64,000 nucleotides of DNA from an uncultured Pseudomonadales bacterium (GCA_958296025.1 OY282430.1:2480001-2544000), one strand, 5' to 3'. Positions 36,907-47,029 are shown, numbered from the stretch's first letter. Notes: generated from the sequence alone by a model not told the origin. Numbers and translations are program-made.

Positions 36907-37763
36907 ACCGGCTTGGGCACAGGCGTCGGCTCAAAGGCTCCGCCGCGGTCGAGCTGGTGGCGGTCATCCCCTTCGCGCTGGTGTTGACGGCGGCCATCAT
37001 GGACCTGCGCGCCTTTGCCGCGCACCGCTCGGACATCGCCCGGGAGATTTACACCGTGGCCGAAATCGTCGCCGGCGCCGGCCTTTGGGCCGCCGCATCG
37101 GCGGATGCCGGCCTCAGAAAAACGATGGCCGCCGCCAGTACCAGGCTCCAACAAAACACGTCCGGCTGGATGCGCGTGGTGGTGGTGGCCCGGCCCCGAG
37201 ACGACCCGGGCGACCCCACGGCGACGCCGCCCGTGCTGGCCACCCCGGCCCGCAACTCCGATGGCAATCTCTGCAACCCCGCCGCCAACCCGCCTTTTTG
37301 CGAGCCCGAAGTGCTGGCGGAGGTGGATTTCGACGCGGCGACAGCCGGCATTCAAAGGGCTGAGTGGGGAGGCGCCGCCAGCGACGGCAACCGTTGTGCG
37401 ACAACTGATTCCGGAATGCCGGTCGAAGGCGCAACATTTGGCCGAGATGCCGTCGTGCTGCCCAACGAGGCGGCGGACCCGGACGGCAGCGGCCCCACGC
37501 CGCCGCCGGCGGCGACCGACTGGGTTAGCCGCACCCTGAACAGCGACGAATGGTGGGCGGTGGTGGAGGTCTGCACCCACTTCGGCGGCGGCACATCGAC
37601 GCCCGGATTGTTCGAAGGGGCCATGTCGGGATTAACCACGAGCGTCTTGCGCACCTTTGACGTAACGGGCAGCGGCGCTTGGCTGCAGCGCGTCGCCTGG
37701 GGCAGCCATGAGTCCTTGGACGACTGCACCTGGTGCGGCGCCATCGGCGCCGGAAGCAGCTAG
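36903..37763 (+). CDS. tadF: Second TadE/TadF-like pseudopilin
   Basis: 286 residues, beginning with a basic segment and then LKGSAAVELVAVIPFALVL, again a Gly followed by Glu at +5 and a hydrophobic helix, the mark of TadV-processed pseudopilins. The following periplasmic part is longer than usual for TadF and has several Cys pairs (GNLCNPAANPPFCEP, DDCTWCG) that could form disulfides. It overlaps tadE by four bases, and the next gene starts two bases after its stop. The tadF name is by position; sequence alone supports only TadE-like. Confidence 0.65.
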   Translation: MNRLGHRRRLKGSAAVELVAVIPFALVLTAAIMDLRAFAAHRSDIAREIYTVAEIVAGAGLWAAASADAGLRKTMAAASTRLQQNTSGWMRVVVVARPRDDPGDPTATPPVLATPARNSDGNLCNPAANPPFCEPEVLAEVDFDAATAGIQRAEWGGAASDGNRCATTDSGMPVEGATFGRDAVVLPNEAADPDGSGPTPPPAATDWVSRTLNSDEWWAVVEVCTHFGGGTSTPGLFEGAMSGLTTSVLRTFDVTGSGAWLQRVAWGSHESLDDCTWCGAIGAGSS

Positions 37764-37764
37764 C

Positions 37765-40338
37765 ATGGGGAGATTCATCGGGTTTTTGCGGGATCGACGA
37801 GGCGGCGCCATGCTCTTCAGTGGCGCTTTCGGCATCATGCTGCTGGCCAGCGTCGGCGCCATGATGACCAATTACGCCTGGGTGGAAGCCCAGCATGAGG
37901 AGCTTCGCGGCGCCCTGCGGGCGGCGACGTCGGCCAGCAGCCGCTTGCTGGCCGAAGTGTCGGACGCCACCGTTCAGGCGCAAATCAAGTCGCGGATAGC
38001 CGACTTCATGCGCGGCCTCGTGCGCGGGCTGGAGGTGGACGACGACGACATCACCATCACGCACAACGCCACCACCCAGGAGACTTGGATCACCATCGGC
38101 GGCTCCGCCAAGTACAAATTCAAAGACTTGTGGGGCGGCGGCGGCGGCTCGGGCACCGTCCAACTGCCGAGCGTTCGCGTCGGCGTCGCCCTCGACAGCA
38201 GCCGCTACGAGATCGCCGTGGCGGCCGACCTGTCCTACTCCATGCTCGGGTCCATGCCGAGCGGCAGCGGCACCCGCATGGAGGCGCTGCGCAGCGCCTT
38301 GGGGGTCGCCATCGACGTTCTGGAGGACCAGGTCACCGCCAACCCCGGCAGCATGTCCGCCGCCATCGTGCCCTTCGGCAATGTGGTCAACGTGGCGGAC
38401 ACGTCCGGCAGCGGCCAGACGGCGGGCAAGCGCCGCTACGCCCGCATCCTGACCGGCGCATCGGTCACCTCCACGAGCGTGTCCGCCGCCGCCAAGGCCA
38501 CCGACCACCACTACTACGACATGTACGCCTCCTACGGGCGCGGCCTGGTCGATATGACGCCGCTCATCAGCAAGAAGCTGCCCATCACGGAGACCACGGC
38601 GGACTGGGACCTGCGCGCCGCGGAGTCCATCGACGTCGCCGCCCTCATGCCCGGCTCAGGCGCCACTTGGGCGGTCAACGGCAAGGACTTCTGGAACGGC
38701 TGCGTCATGGCCCGTTGGGGGGGCTACTGGAACGCCGACGCACGGCCGAGCGCTTGGGATTCGACCGATCTTGACAACAACGCCTCACTGTATCCCGCCA
38801 CCGCCAACGTCGCCGCCTGGTCCACCGGCGGCACGGCGCTGCAGAACCAGCCCCTGCACATTTCCGACGCGCCGCCCGACTCCGCCAGCCCCAACACCCG
38901 CTTCAGAGCCTACTCCTTCCCTGACTCGTCCATCGGCGGCACGGCGGACGCCAGAATCGAGGCGGTGCTGAAGGAGACGCTGACGGACGGCAGCGTCGTG
39001 GGCACAGCCACCACACCCGGCGCCCTCATCAGCACCACCACGACCAGCCCCGTCTCCATACTGGCGCAGATGCGGGGCTTCAACGACTGGGGGCGCACCA
39101 ACCAATCAGGCGAAACTGCGGACGGCGATGCGCTGTGCGGGGAGAACGCCATACTGCCCTTGACGGATGACGCCGACGATCTGCGCACATACAAAGACGA
39201 ACTCACCCACATTCCACGCCTGGGCCGAGCCAGCGCCACCTACCTGCACTTAGGGATAGTCTGGGGCCTGCGCACCCTGTCGCCGCTCTGGAGGAGCGTT
39301 TGGAACGTTTCCAGCGCACAGGGTGCTGCACTTCCCTTGACGCCCTGCGTGGGCAACAACACCGCCAACTGCGCCCAAGACCTCAAAAAAATCATCGTTA
39401 TCCTGTCCGACGGCGGAAACACCACGGGCATACCCGCGGATGGGCGCGCCTCCCGTGGGCGGCTGCCCAGTGCGAGCACCCAGACGGAGGCGAATGTGCA
39501 GAACCCGCTAATGACCGGATCCCAGGGAATCAACTATTCGCTGTGCGGCGCCCAAGTCGGCGGCATCGGCATGCTGCCGACCGGCACCGGTGGCGCCACC
39601 TGGAAAACCGCCGCCGAAGACACAACCGCCAGCGACTTCAGCGGCCGCTTCACCGGCCAGCTCGACGCCGACAAAACCTTCTCGGCAACGGCCTCGACGG
39701 CGCTGGCCAACGACTGGCGCACCATCGTCGATCCCAGCGCACCTGATGGCCGCCGCGATACCTGGGCCACCTTGTTCAACCGCATGACGCCTTGGGAGGT
39801 GTTCCGAGGCGAAAAGATGACCATCGCCAGCACGGCCTGCAGCGTGTCCGATGCGTTTGCGGGCAAGACGCCCACCGGCTGCGGCTGGGCCGGTGATGTC
39901 TTCGGGCTGGACGGCCGGCCCACGCAGCGCCCGCCCTGCCGCCGCAGCATTCCGTTCGGCGCCTACGGCAACGTGGACGACTTCATGCGGATCGGGGACC
40001 AGGACGTTGTCGCCGGCGCCTCCCCGTTCCAATCCGACTCATCCTGGACATTGGACACGAACGCGAGCACTAAACAAAGTCATACCAAAGCCACTCTGGA
40101 CGGCTGGATGGACGACGCCTGCAGCTTTGCGAACGACCGGGGCATCTCCATCATCGGGGTGTACCTCGGCTTAACAGCATACGGCCAAAGACAAATCAAT
40201 TTCCTGGAGGCGTGCGTGGACAAGGCCGGTGGAACGGCGGGCGTCCAAGACGTCCACGTCGCGCCGACCCAGGCGGCCTTGGAGACCGCGTTCCGCGAGA
40301 TATTCACCATCCGCTCCAGCCTGCGCTTCCTGAACTGA
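37765..40338 (+). CDS. tadG: TadG-like Flp pilus assembly protein with vWA domain
   Basis: An 857-residue protein. The N-terminus RDRRGGAMLFSGAFGIMLLA matches the TadE/G-like membrane anchor. A von Willebrand A domain follows from residue about 150, with the MIDAS-type motif VAADLSYSMLGS and later KKIIVILSDGGNTTG. The large insertion between them is typical for TadG. The end (LSLRFLN-like, SSLRFLN) resembles other TadG proteins. It stands two bases after the preceding pseudopilin, so the three genes form one operon. Likely anchored in the inner membrane with its vWA domain in the periplasm. Confidence 0.8.
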   Translation: MGRFIGFLRDRRGGAMLFSGAFGIMLLASVGAMMTNYAWVEAQHEELRGALRAATSASSRLLAEVSDATVQAQIKSRIADFMRGLVRGLEVDDDDITITHNATTQETWITIGGSAKYKFKDLWGGGGGSGTVQLPSVRVGVALDSSRYEIAVAADLSYSMLGSMPSGSGTRMEALRSALGVAIDVLEDQVTANPGSMSAAIVPFGNVVNVADTSGSGQTAGKRRYARILTGASVTSTSVSAAAKATDHHYYDMYASYGRGLVDMTPLISKKLPITETTADWDLRAAESIDVAALMPGSGATWAVNGKDFWNGCVMARWGGYWNADARPSAWDSTDLDNNASLYPATANVAAWSTGGTALQNQPLHISDAPPDSASPNTRFRAYSFPDSSIGGTADARIEAVLKETLTDGSVVGTATTPGALISTTTTSPVSILAQMRGFNDWGRTNQSGETADGDALCGENAILPLTDDADDLRTYKDELTHIPRLGRASATYLHLGIVWGLRTLSPLWRSVWNVSSAQGAALPLTPCVGNNTANCAQDLKKIIVILSDGGNTTGIPADGRASRGRLPSASTQTEANVQNPLMTGSQGINYSLCGAQVGGIGMLPTGTGGATWKTAAEDTTASDFSGRFTGQLDADKTFSATASTALANDWRTIVDPSAPDGRRDTWATLFNRMTPWEVFRGEKMTIASTACSVSDAFAGKTPTGCGWAGDVFGLDGRPTQRPPCRRSIPFGAYGNVDDFMRIGDQDVVAGASPFQSDSSWTLDTNASTKQSHTKATLDGWMDDACSFANDRGISIIGVYLGLTAYGQRQINFLEACVDKAGGTAGVQDVHVAPTQAALETAFREIFTIRSSLRFLN

Positions 40339-40410
40339 CCCCGCCGTTGGCGCACCCGGTGCCGGTCTGGGCGCGCATTGTTGGGCCGGAGAGTTGAATG
40401 CAGCGCCCCA

Positions 40411-41697
40411 TTAAGGGCCGTCGCGCAAGCCAAAGCCCGCCTTGATTTCCGCGCGCCTGCTTTGCGTCTGGGCTGGCGGGGCCAAGCGATCGAGTACGGT
40501 TTGCAGGGCCAGCGCCGCCGGCTCTCCCTCGTCCAAGCCTTGCAGGAAGCCATGCTCCACATGGGTCTGCATGGACGGAATGGGCGGGGGCGTGATGGGG
40601 CGGGCCGCCTTGGACTTGACGTGACCGAAGACCCCTTTCGCCACGGCGACGTTCAGCACTTGATCGGCGTTGAGCGCACCACCGCCGAGCTGCGCCTGAT
40701 GTCCGGCCACGAGCAACTCCATGGCTTCGCCACGCCTGATGACATCGGCTTCCCGCCGGCTGAACAGGGCGCAGATGGCGCCGAACGCCAAGGCGTGCGG
40801 CGCCAGCGCCCCGCTTTCGAGACGTCCTTCGTAGTACCCTTCCCGGCGTTCTTGGTGGTCATCCGCGATGTCCTGCAGCAGTGCATCGTCAAAGGATGCG
40901 CCTTTCTCGGTGCGCAGAATGCCGACGCAGGCCGCAGAGAGACCGACCGCCAAGTGCTGCGGAAAGTCTTGGGATTCGCTCTCCAAGCGCTTGATGAGCT
41001 TTTCCCGCCACTTCGTCCATTCCGGCACCGAAATCCCGCTGTCCTTGAGATGTGCCTGCCAGCCGGCGTCGCCTTGGGCACTCAGGCCCAGCGCGTTGAA
41101 AGTGCGCTCCAGGACTTCGCCACCTTCGCCTTTCTCCAAGCGCCCCATGGTTTTGGCGACGGAGTCCGGCAGGCGGGAGAGGCCGAGAGCGTACAGCACC
41201 GATCCGGCGTCGGGCAGGCCGAAGAACAGCAGGGGCATGCGCACTTTGTGATCGCCATCGTAGAGGGCCAGGATGTTGTCCTTGGTTTGTTCATCATGCA
41301 CTTTGCATCGCTGCGCCTCGTCGATCAGGAGCGCAATGACGGTGCCGGGCGCCCAGACCCGCTCAGCGTAGGCGTCCAAGCACTCCGTGAGAGAACTTTC
41401 GTCGGTCAGCCGCAGCGCCACGTCCTGCAGGGCTTTGGTGTCCGCTCTGCGCGAGACCGCTTCCGCCGCCATGCGCAGACGGCGGCGCCCAAAAATACCT
41501 AAGTCCGGCTTGCGGGCGCGACTGTCGATGCGCCGCACCAGCGCTAGCGGCGTGCTGGCGAGTTCGTCAGGCGTCAGAAAGACGCAAGTGACGGGGGGCG
41601 CCCTTTCCGCCTCTTGTTCTTCCTCTGCAGATGCCTCATCCTTTGCCAAGCCTGTGCGCTGCAAGGCGCACCGTGCGGGAGAGCGGCCGCGGTTCAA
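40411..41697 (-). pseudogene. AAA-type ATPase lacking Walker A, probably 5'-truncated
   Basis: A 428-residue reading frame with Walker B TVIALLIDEAQRC near residue 118 and a sensor-like MPLLFFGLPDAGSVLYALGL, but no P-loop in front. The N-terminus starts in the middle of what should be the ATPase fold (VTCVFLTPDELASTPLALVR). The only in-frame start is a TTG, and a stop lies 39 bases further upstream. Just beyond that, about 41765-41810, is a diverged end of the miniature element seen at 2479, which may mark the break. It runs against the Tad genes on both sides. Function unknown; expression doubtful. Confidence 0.55.
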
Positions 41698-41764
41698 CCG
41701 GAGTGAGTCGAAACGCCCCGTCAGACCTTGGCGTCAGCTCGGATCGCCGCCAATTTCTCCAAAA

Positions 41765-41812
41765 CTCCACCCAACAGACCCTTATTAGGGCATTAGGGAG
41801 CGGGGATTAGGA
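41765..41812. repeat. Diverged end of a miniature-element family
   Basis: The stretch ending AGCGGGGATTAGG matches the right terminus of the 136-bp element at 2479-2614, and the preceding CCACCC...CCTTATTAGGG is loosely similar to its other end. It lies between the ATPase remnant and flp. No target duplication is recognisable. The region up to 41885 also holds the flp promoter, which I cannot define. Confidence 0.45.
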
Positions 41813-41885
41813 ATTGCTTGACTGCGCCAATAAGTGTATAAGGCGATTGTTTGTGTGCAAACAGCATCGGCAGGAGAAAAAAAGT

Positions 41886-42092
41886 ATGGCCTTTTTCAAG
41901 AAGCAGTTGACTAGGTTCAAGCAGCTTGCGGCACGATTCCTAGCGGACCTGCGTGGCGTCTCCACCGTGGAGTACGCCCTGATCGTCGTGGGCATCATCG
42001 GCATCGTCGGCGCGGCGGTGGTGCTGTTGGGCGGTGCGTTCGATGAAATGTTCGATCAGTTGTCCTCAAGGATGACTGCAGCCGTCACCTAG
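41886..42092 (+). CDS. flp: Flp-type pilin
   Basis: A 68-residue major pilin of Tad/Flp pili. The prepilin signal is LRGVSTVEYALIVVGIIGIV: TadV is expected to cut after Gly, leaving Glu at +5 and Tyr at +6, the Flp signature, followed by a single hydrophobic helix and a short polar tail. AGGAG lies ten bases before ATG 41886. It is the first gene of the second Tad group and is followed by the prepilin peptidase gene. Confidence 0.93.
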   Translation: MAFFKKQLTRFKQLAARFLADLRGVSTVEYALIVVGIIGIVGAAVVLLGGAFDEMFDQLSSRMTAAVT

Positions 42093-42145
42093 AACGAAGC
42101 GCGGCGCCGTCCGCGCCGGTCGGCTTGTCCGGCTGGCTCTTGGGG

Positions 42146-42616
42146 ATGGTTCCGCCACTCGCTATGAGTTGGCTCGGCTTGACGGCGCTGTTCGCTAGCG
42201 CCCTGCTCGCATTGGCCGCCGCGGGAACGGACCTGCAGCGGCGTGAGATTCCCCACTGGATATTGGCGGGGATGGTTTTGCTTTGGCTGGCGGCGGCCTG
42301 GCTGGCACCGGAAGCGCTGAACGCCGCGCCCTGGGTCGGCCTTGTCTGCGGCGGGGCGGGGTTGGCGCTGGGCTTCGTCCTCTACGCCTTGGGCTGGCTT
42401 GGCGGCGGGGACGGCAAGCTGCTGGCGGTGCTGGCCATGTGGTTGGGGCCAGCGGACCTGGGTTTGGCCTTGGTCGCCGCTGGGGCGCTTGGCTTGTTGC
42501 TGGCGCTGTTGGCGCTGGCGCGGCCCAAGGGCGGGCTGCGGCGGCGCGGGTTGCCCTGCGCCCTGGCCATCGCACCGCCGGCCGCCACCCTGCTGGCGGC
42601 CCGGGCCCTGGCTTAG
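42146..42616 (+). CDS. tadV: TadV/CpaA-type prepilin peptidase
   Basis: A small (156-residue) A24 aspartic prepilin peptidase with five or six membrane helices. The two catalytic aspartates are in AAAGTDLQRREIPHW and LGGGDGKLLA. It lacks the N-methylation domain of PilD, as expected for TadV/CpaA, and would process Flp and the TadE-like pseudopilins. The start is uncertain: ATG 42146 is used, ATG 42164 or TTG 42125 are alternatives. Confidence 0.85.
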   Translation: MVPPLAMSWLGLTALFASALLALAAAGTDLQRREIPHWILAGMVLLWLAAAWLAPEALNAAPWVGLVCGGAGLALGFVLYALGWLGGGDGKLLAVLAMWLGPADLGLALVAAGALGLLLALLALARPKGGLRRRGLPCALAIAPPAATLLAARALA

Positions 42617-42767
42617 GCAGAACCAAGGCTGTCTTCAGGGTGCCCGGGTTGCGCCTGAATGCAAGGGCCAAGCGGAAGTTTCGTTTTAACGGTTAATCGC
42701 CATGCTGGGAAGAGCCACATGAAAGCAGCCGCCACTTTGCAGCAACGGCAATAGGGAGGGCGACTTC

Positions 42768-43766
42768 ATGCCACCGATGCCGCAATTTGGCCAGCCTGGC
42801 CTGCTGAACGCCCGCAACCTGATTGCCGGGGGCATCGCCGTGGCCGTGGTGGTGGTCGCATGGCTGGGGTTGCGGTCCATGTTCGCCGAGGCGCCGCCGC
42901 CCCCGCCGCCCCCACCGGAACCCGTGGTCGAAGCCGCTCCCGAAGCGGAGGCCCCGCCCGAACCCGAAGAGCCGGAGGAAGTCGAACCGCCTTGGCCGTT
43001 CGTGCTGGTGGCGGCCGAAGAGATTTTCGCCGGCGACCTGCTGACGCCGGACTTGGTGGAGTGGCGCATGTGGCGCCATGAGATAAACCTCGACAACGCC
43101 TTGGAGCGAAATGCCGATATCCTTGACCGGGTGCTCGGCGCGGCGGTCAAGCTGCCCATCAAGGCCAACACCCCCATCTACCGAGACCGCATCGTCCGGC
43201 CCGGCTTTCCCGGCTACATCACCGCCGCCCTGGCGCCCGGCCATCGCGCCGTGCCCGTGCAGGTGGACGGGGCCACCGCCAGCGCGGGCATCGTCCATCC
43301 GGGGGATACCGTGGACCTCACCTTGGTCTATGCCCAGGGCGCCGGCGGCAGCCAGACCCTATCCGCCTTGGGGCCGGTGGCGCAGGTGATCGTCTCCAAC
43401 GTGCGGGTGCTGGCCATCGGCTCGAATGTGCTGCGGATGCGCACCAGCGGCATGGACGGCGCCATGCAAAGCCCGCCGCCTGAGCCGCCAAGCGGCAACA
43501 TCTACACCTTGGAAGTGACCCCGAGGGATGCGGACCGCATCGCCTTGGGCGCCACCACCGGGCAACTCCGGGTGAACTTGCGGCCCACCACATCCCTGCC
43601 CGAAGATCTGGACCACCGCTCCTTGGTCGGGATCGAAGAGGTGATGCGCCCGCCCAGCTTGCCGCCGGACCCACAGGTGGAGGCCGCCCAAGTGCGCATT
43701 ATCCGCGGCCCCGGCAGAAGCGACACCGTGCTGGTGGCGGTGGAGGAGGAGGCACCCAGCTCATGA
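42768..43766 (+). CDS. cpaB: Flp pilus assembly protein RcpC/CpaB
   Basis: 332 residues: an N-terminal membrane anchor (ARNLIAGGIAVAVVVVAWLG), a Pro/Glu-rich spacer (residues 42-75), a SAF-type domain starting FVLVAAEEIFAGDLLTPDLV, and the RcpC/CpaB region with GHRAVPVQVDGATASAGIVH and GDTVDLTLVY. The protein is periplasmic and works with the secretin. AGGGAGGG precedes ATG 42768. Its stop overlaps the secretin start (ATGA). Confidence 0.92.
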   Translation: MPPMPQFGQPGLLNARNLIAGGIAVAVVVVAWLGLRSMFAEAPPPPPPPPEPVVEAAPEAEAPPEPEEPEEVEPPWPFVLVAAEEIFAGDLLTPDLVEWRMWRHEINLDNALERNADILDRVLGAAVKLPIKANTPIYRDRIVRPGFPGYITAALAPGHRAVPVQVDGATASAGIVHPGDTVDLTLVYAQGAGGSQTLSALGPVAQVIVSNVRVLAIGSNVLRMRTSGMDGAMQSPPPEPPSGNIYTLEVTPRDADRIALGATTGQLRVNLRPTTSLPEDLDHRSLVGIEEVMRPPSLPPDPQVEAAQVRIIRGPGRSDTVLVAVEEEAPSS

Positions 43767-45256
43767 GAAAAGCAGCGGCCAACCCAACCCAAACGCCGGT
43801 TCGGCGCAACCCATCCCGGCGCCTGCGTTCAGTTTCTCCGCGTTCAAGGGCGGTCGGCTCATCCAGGCGTCTGGGGTTGTTGGCCGCCGTCTGGCTGCTG
43901 GCCGGCGCCGCCTTGGCGGCCCGCGCTCCCACGCAAGTGCTCGATCTCTCACCCGGCGAAGTGGAGACCTTAAGCTTCGCTGTGGGCGTCGGCTCCGCCG
44001 TGGTGGCGGACCCGGAAACCGCCGACGTGGAGGTGTTGGACCAGCGCAACCTGTTCGTGCTGGCCCGCACCCCCGGCGTCACCAGCCTGAAGGTCTATGA
44101 CCCGGGCGGAGCGTTGCTCGGCGCCTACGCCGTGCGTGTGCATGCCCAGTCCGAACACGCGGAAGTGGTGGTGTCCCACATCGCCGGAAAGGAAAGCGGC
44201 ATTCGGGTGAATTCCGTGGGCAATGCGCTGTTTCTTAGCGGAAACGCCAAGAGCCCCTCCCAAGCGGAGCAACTGCTGCGCGGCGTGCGGGCGGTGTCCG
44301 GCGGCACACCGGTGGTGAACGCCCTGTCCGTGGAGGACTCCGTGCAGGTCAACCTGGAAGTGATCATCTCCGAAGTGTCGCGCAACGTCACCCAAGAATT
44401 GGGAATCGACTGGTCCGTGGACGTCAATCCCTTCCAACACCCGGTGCGCACCTTGCTGCCAGGCGGGATACGAGTGGGCAGCGGGGCGTTGCGCATCGAA
44501 CCCGAAGGCTATAACCAGACCTTGCAGTTCCCGGCCATGGAAACGCCCGATGGCCGCGCCTTTGAAGGCAACATTGAATCCGCCGAACCGCGGCTCGTCG
44601 CGCCCATCCGAGGCGGCGACGGCGGCATCGTGCTGACCCACTCCCTGCCCTTCAACAGTGGCAAATACCGCGCCACCGCCTTTTTGGAGGCGCTGGCGCG
44701 GAACGGCTTGGCGGTGGTGCATGCCAGGCCAAGCCTCACCGCCGTCAGCGGCCGATCGGCGGAGTTCAACTCCGGCTTGGAAATACCCGTGCCCACCGCC
44801 ACGGAGCGCGGCCTGCTAGCCACGCAGTACTTGGAAACCGGCGTCAACCTTTCCTTCACCCCGGTGGTGCTGGACAACAACCAGATTTCACTGACCGTGC
44901 AGCCGCGCATCCGCGAGGTGACCACCGGCGGCGCCAACATCGGCGGCACCCTGGTGCCCAACATCAACCAGCGCTCCGCCTCCACCACGGTGGAGCTTGG
45001 GGACGGCCAGTCCATCGCCATTGCCGGCCTGTACCGGCGCAGCACCACCAGCACCAACACCGGCATTCCGTTGCTGAAGGACATCCCCATCTGGGGCGTC
45101 CTGTTCCGCAGCACCCGAGAGACCGACCGCTCCGTGGAGCTCATCATCATCGTCACGCCGCGCATCGTCGCGCCTGTGGGCGCCCTGGCCGCGGCCGACC
45201 TCCCCCGCACCCCGGCCGACACTGCGCGGCAACTGGACAACGAGTTTTACTTTTAG
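43763..45256 (+). CDS. rcpA: Tad secretin RcpA/CpaC
   Basis: A 497-residue outer-membrane secretin through which the Flp pilus passes. It has a long N-terminal signal (LLAAVWLLAGAALAARAPTQ), a pilus-associated N-domain (VGSAVVADPETADVEVLDQ), a BON-like region (VNSVGNALFLSGNAKSPSQA), and the secretin core with VHARPSLTAVSGRSAEFNSG, ISLTVQPRIREV and VPLLKDIP-type GIPLLKDIPIWGVLFR. The last is the secretin signature. ATG 43763 is coupled to cpaB by a four-base overlap. Confidence 0.95.
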   Translation: MRKAAANPTQTPVRRNPSRRLRSVSPRSRAVGSSRRLGLLAAVWLLAGAALAARAPTQVLDLSPGEVETLSFAVGVGSAVVADPETADVEVLDQRNLFVLARTPGVTSLKVYDPGGALLGAYAVRVHAQSEHAEVVVSHIAGKESGIRVNSVGNALFLSGNAKSPSQAEQLLRGVRAVSGGTPVVNALSVEDSVQVNLEVIISEVSRNVTQELGIDWSVDVNPFQHPVRTLLPGGIRVGSGALRIEPEGYNQTLQFPAMETPDGRAFEGNIESAEPRLVAPIRGGDGGIVLTHSLPFNSGKYRATAFLEALARNGLAVVHARPSLTAVSGRSAEFNSGLEIPVPTATERGLLATQYLETGVNLSFTPVVLDNNQISLTVQPRIREVTTGGANIGGTLVPNINQRSASTTVELGDGQSIAIAGLYRRSTTSTNTGIPLLKDIPIWGVLFRSTRETDRSVELIIIVTPRIVAPVGALAAADLPRTPADTARQLDNEFYF

Positions 45257-45458
45257 CCCATGCACTGCACCGCAAGCCATCATGACTGCGCCTATCCGAA
45301 GCGCCTCTGGTGCGCATAGGCGCTGCGCCGACCATGGCTGAACAAGCCAGGACAGGCCGCGGCGGAAGTTGCACCGGCCGCCTCGCTCCAGGTGTCGCCG
45401 CAGCGGTCATCGGGATGCTAGACTTGCTTCCTTGCAGTGCAGCGAAAGGCCGAAGACC

Positions 45459-45752
45459 ATGCGCAATTCCTCGTCCGTGCAGATGTATTCAGACCGCAGA
45501 TTAGAGGCGCCAGCAGGCCAGCCGTCGGCCCGCCGGCCAAACCCACTCGCGGTTGCGGGCCGTCTCCCGCTGGCGTTGCTCGTCGCCAGCCTGGGGCTGG
45601 CGGCCTGCCAATCGACGCCGCCGGAGGGCCGGGACCTCGGCTTCGTGCAAGACGTGATGGAGATTTCCGCCGAGTTGTCGGAGGGGCCGGAGCGGGCCGA
45701 ACCAGCCGTCCGAGCGGTGGAGGATTGGCGCGGTGGCGGCGATGGGAACTGA
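45459..45752 (+). CDS. Small lipoprotein in the Tad locus
   Basis: A 97-residue protein with a signal peptide ending in the lipobox LAAC (ALLVASLGLAACQSTPPEGR), so likely lipid-anchored. The mature part is only about 45 residues and acidic. It lies between the secretin and tadZ genes, the place where some Tad loci carry a pilotin or a RcpB/CpaD-like outer-membrane partner, but it is far smaller than RcpB and no homology is visible. ATG 45459 has AAAGG upstream. Confidence 0.6.
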   Translation: MRNSSSVQMYSDRRLEAPAGQPSARRPNPLAVAGRLPLALLVASLGLAACQSTPPEGRDLGFVQDVMEISAELSEGPERAEPAVRAVEDWRGGGDGN

Positions 45753-45855
45753 CCCAAGCCTGTTGCGGATTGGCGGCAACCGGGCGCCCAGCGCAAGCGG
45801 CCCGGCGTCCGCAACCGCCCGTGCGGGCCGCGGTTGACCGAGCTTAGGGGGGGCA

Positions 45856-46962
45856 ATGGCGGAGGTCGCTTTCGGCGCTTTCTTGAACGACGCACCCAGC
45901 CGCAAGGTGGTTCAGGAAGTGGACTCAGACGCGAAGGTCCAGCGCGGCACCGTGCGCAACGCCGCTTGGGAGTTTCGCAGCAACCGCTCGCCAGACATCC
46001 TGCTGGTGGATCTGGACGGCGAGCAGAACCCCATCGTCTATGTGCCGGCGTTGATGCAGGTGGCCCGCCCGGAGAGCATGATCCTGGTCACCGGCTCGGA
46101 GAACAACGTCGCCTTGGCCAACGAACTGTACCGCAGCGGCGTCTTCCTGTACCTGCCCAAACCCCTGAACGCCAATGGCCTTCGGCAGGCCATGGACGAG
46201 GTGGCCTTGGTGAACGGCGAAGGGGACCGCCCGGCCATTCAGGCCAGCCGCCTCATCCTAGTGCTGGGCAAAGGCATGGGCACCACCACCCTCACCGCCC
46301 TGCTGGCCCGTTTGGCGGCGGAAGCCGGCCGCTATGTCAGCTGCCTGGACTTAGATCCGAACTTCGGTGCCTTGGGGCTGGCGTTCGACACCGAGCCCCC
46401 GCGCGGCCTAGTCCAAACCTTGCAATCCGACGGCAGCGACAGCGCCGCCATAGACCGCCTGCAGGCCAAGGTGTCGTCACGCATCGGGTTGGTGGCCTAT
46501 CCGATGGATCAGGTTGGGCAAACGGAGTTCAACAAAGCCGGCCTTACGGGTTTGATCGACAGCCTTTCCACCCAAGCGCACATGCTCCTGGCCTGCGGCT
46601 TGCAACCAGCCCATGTGGAGGCCCTGCGGCATCTGGTCACCACCCATCTCATCGTCTTTGAACCCACTCCCGCCGGGGTGTCCGTGGCCGTGCGCTGGCT
46701 GCGCCTGTTGGAGGGGGCCAACTCCACCTTGGTGGTGAACCACACCCGGTCCCTGCCGCATTTGGTCAGCCACGAGCAGATGCGCGACGGCTTCGGCGGA
46801 CGGGCGCCGGATTTCGACCTGCCCTACATCAAGGGCATGGCGCGATCCATGGCCTTGGGGGAGCCGGAAAAGGCCATCTCCCGCCGCGAACGAGACATGC
46901 TCAACAGGTTCCTGCAACCCTTGCTTGGCGTAGGTGCGGCTGAGGAAACGCAGGAAAGCTAA
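45856..46962 (+). CDS. tadZ: TadZ/CpaE-type localisation ATPase
   Basis: 368 residues: an N-terminal receiver-like domain (DILLVDLDGEQNPIVYVPAL, ILVTGSENNVALANELYRSG) and a C-terminal ParA/MinD-like ATPase. The deviant Walker A is LVLGKGMGTTTLTALLARLA (Gly-Met-Gly with the signature Lys), followed by YVSCLDLDPNFGALGLAF. TadZ/CpaE marks the pole where the Tad machine assembles. ATG 45856 follows a run of seven G that acts as ribosome binding site. The tadA operon continues beyond the reverse-oriented SPOR gene. Confidence 0.88.
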   Translation: MAEVAFGAFLNDAPSRKVVQEVDSDAKVQRGTVRNAAWEFRSNRSPDILLVDLDGEQNPIVYVPALMQVARPESMILVTGSENNVALANELYRSGVFLYLPKPLNANGLRQAMDEVALVNGEGDRPAIQASRLILVLGKGMGTTTLTALLARLAAEAGRYVSCLDLDPNFGALGLAFDTEPPRGLVQTLQSDGSDSAAIDRLQAKVSSRIGLVAYPMDQVGQTEFNKAGLTGLIDSLSTQAHMLLACGLQPAHVEALRHLVTTHLIVFEPTPAGVSVAVRWLRLLEGANSTLVVNHTRSLPHLVSHEQMRDGFGGRAPDFDLPYIKGMARSMALGEPEKAISRRERDMLNRFLQPLLGVGAAEETQES

Positions 46963-47029
46963 GCGTTGGCCCTGCCGCCCCGCCCCTTCATTGCAAAAAG
47001 CGTCGGCGCAGGGATGGGCGGCCTGATCC

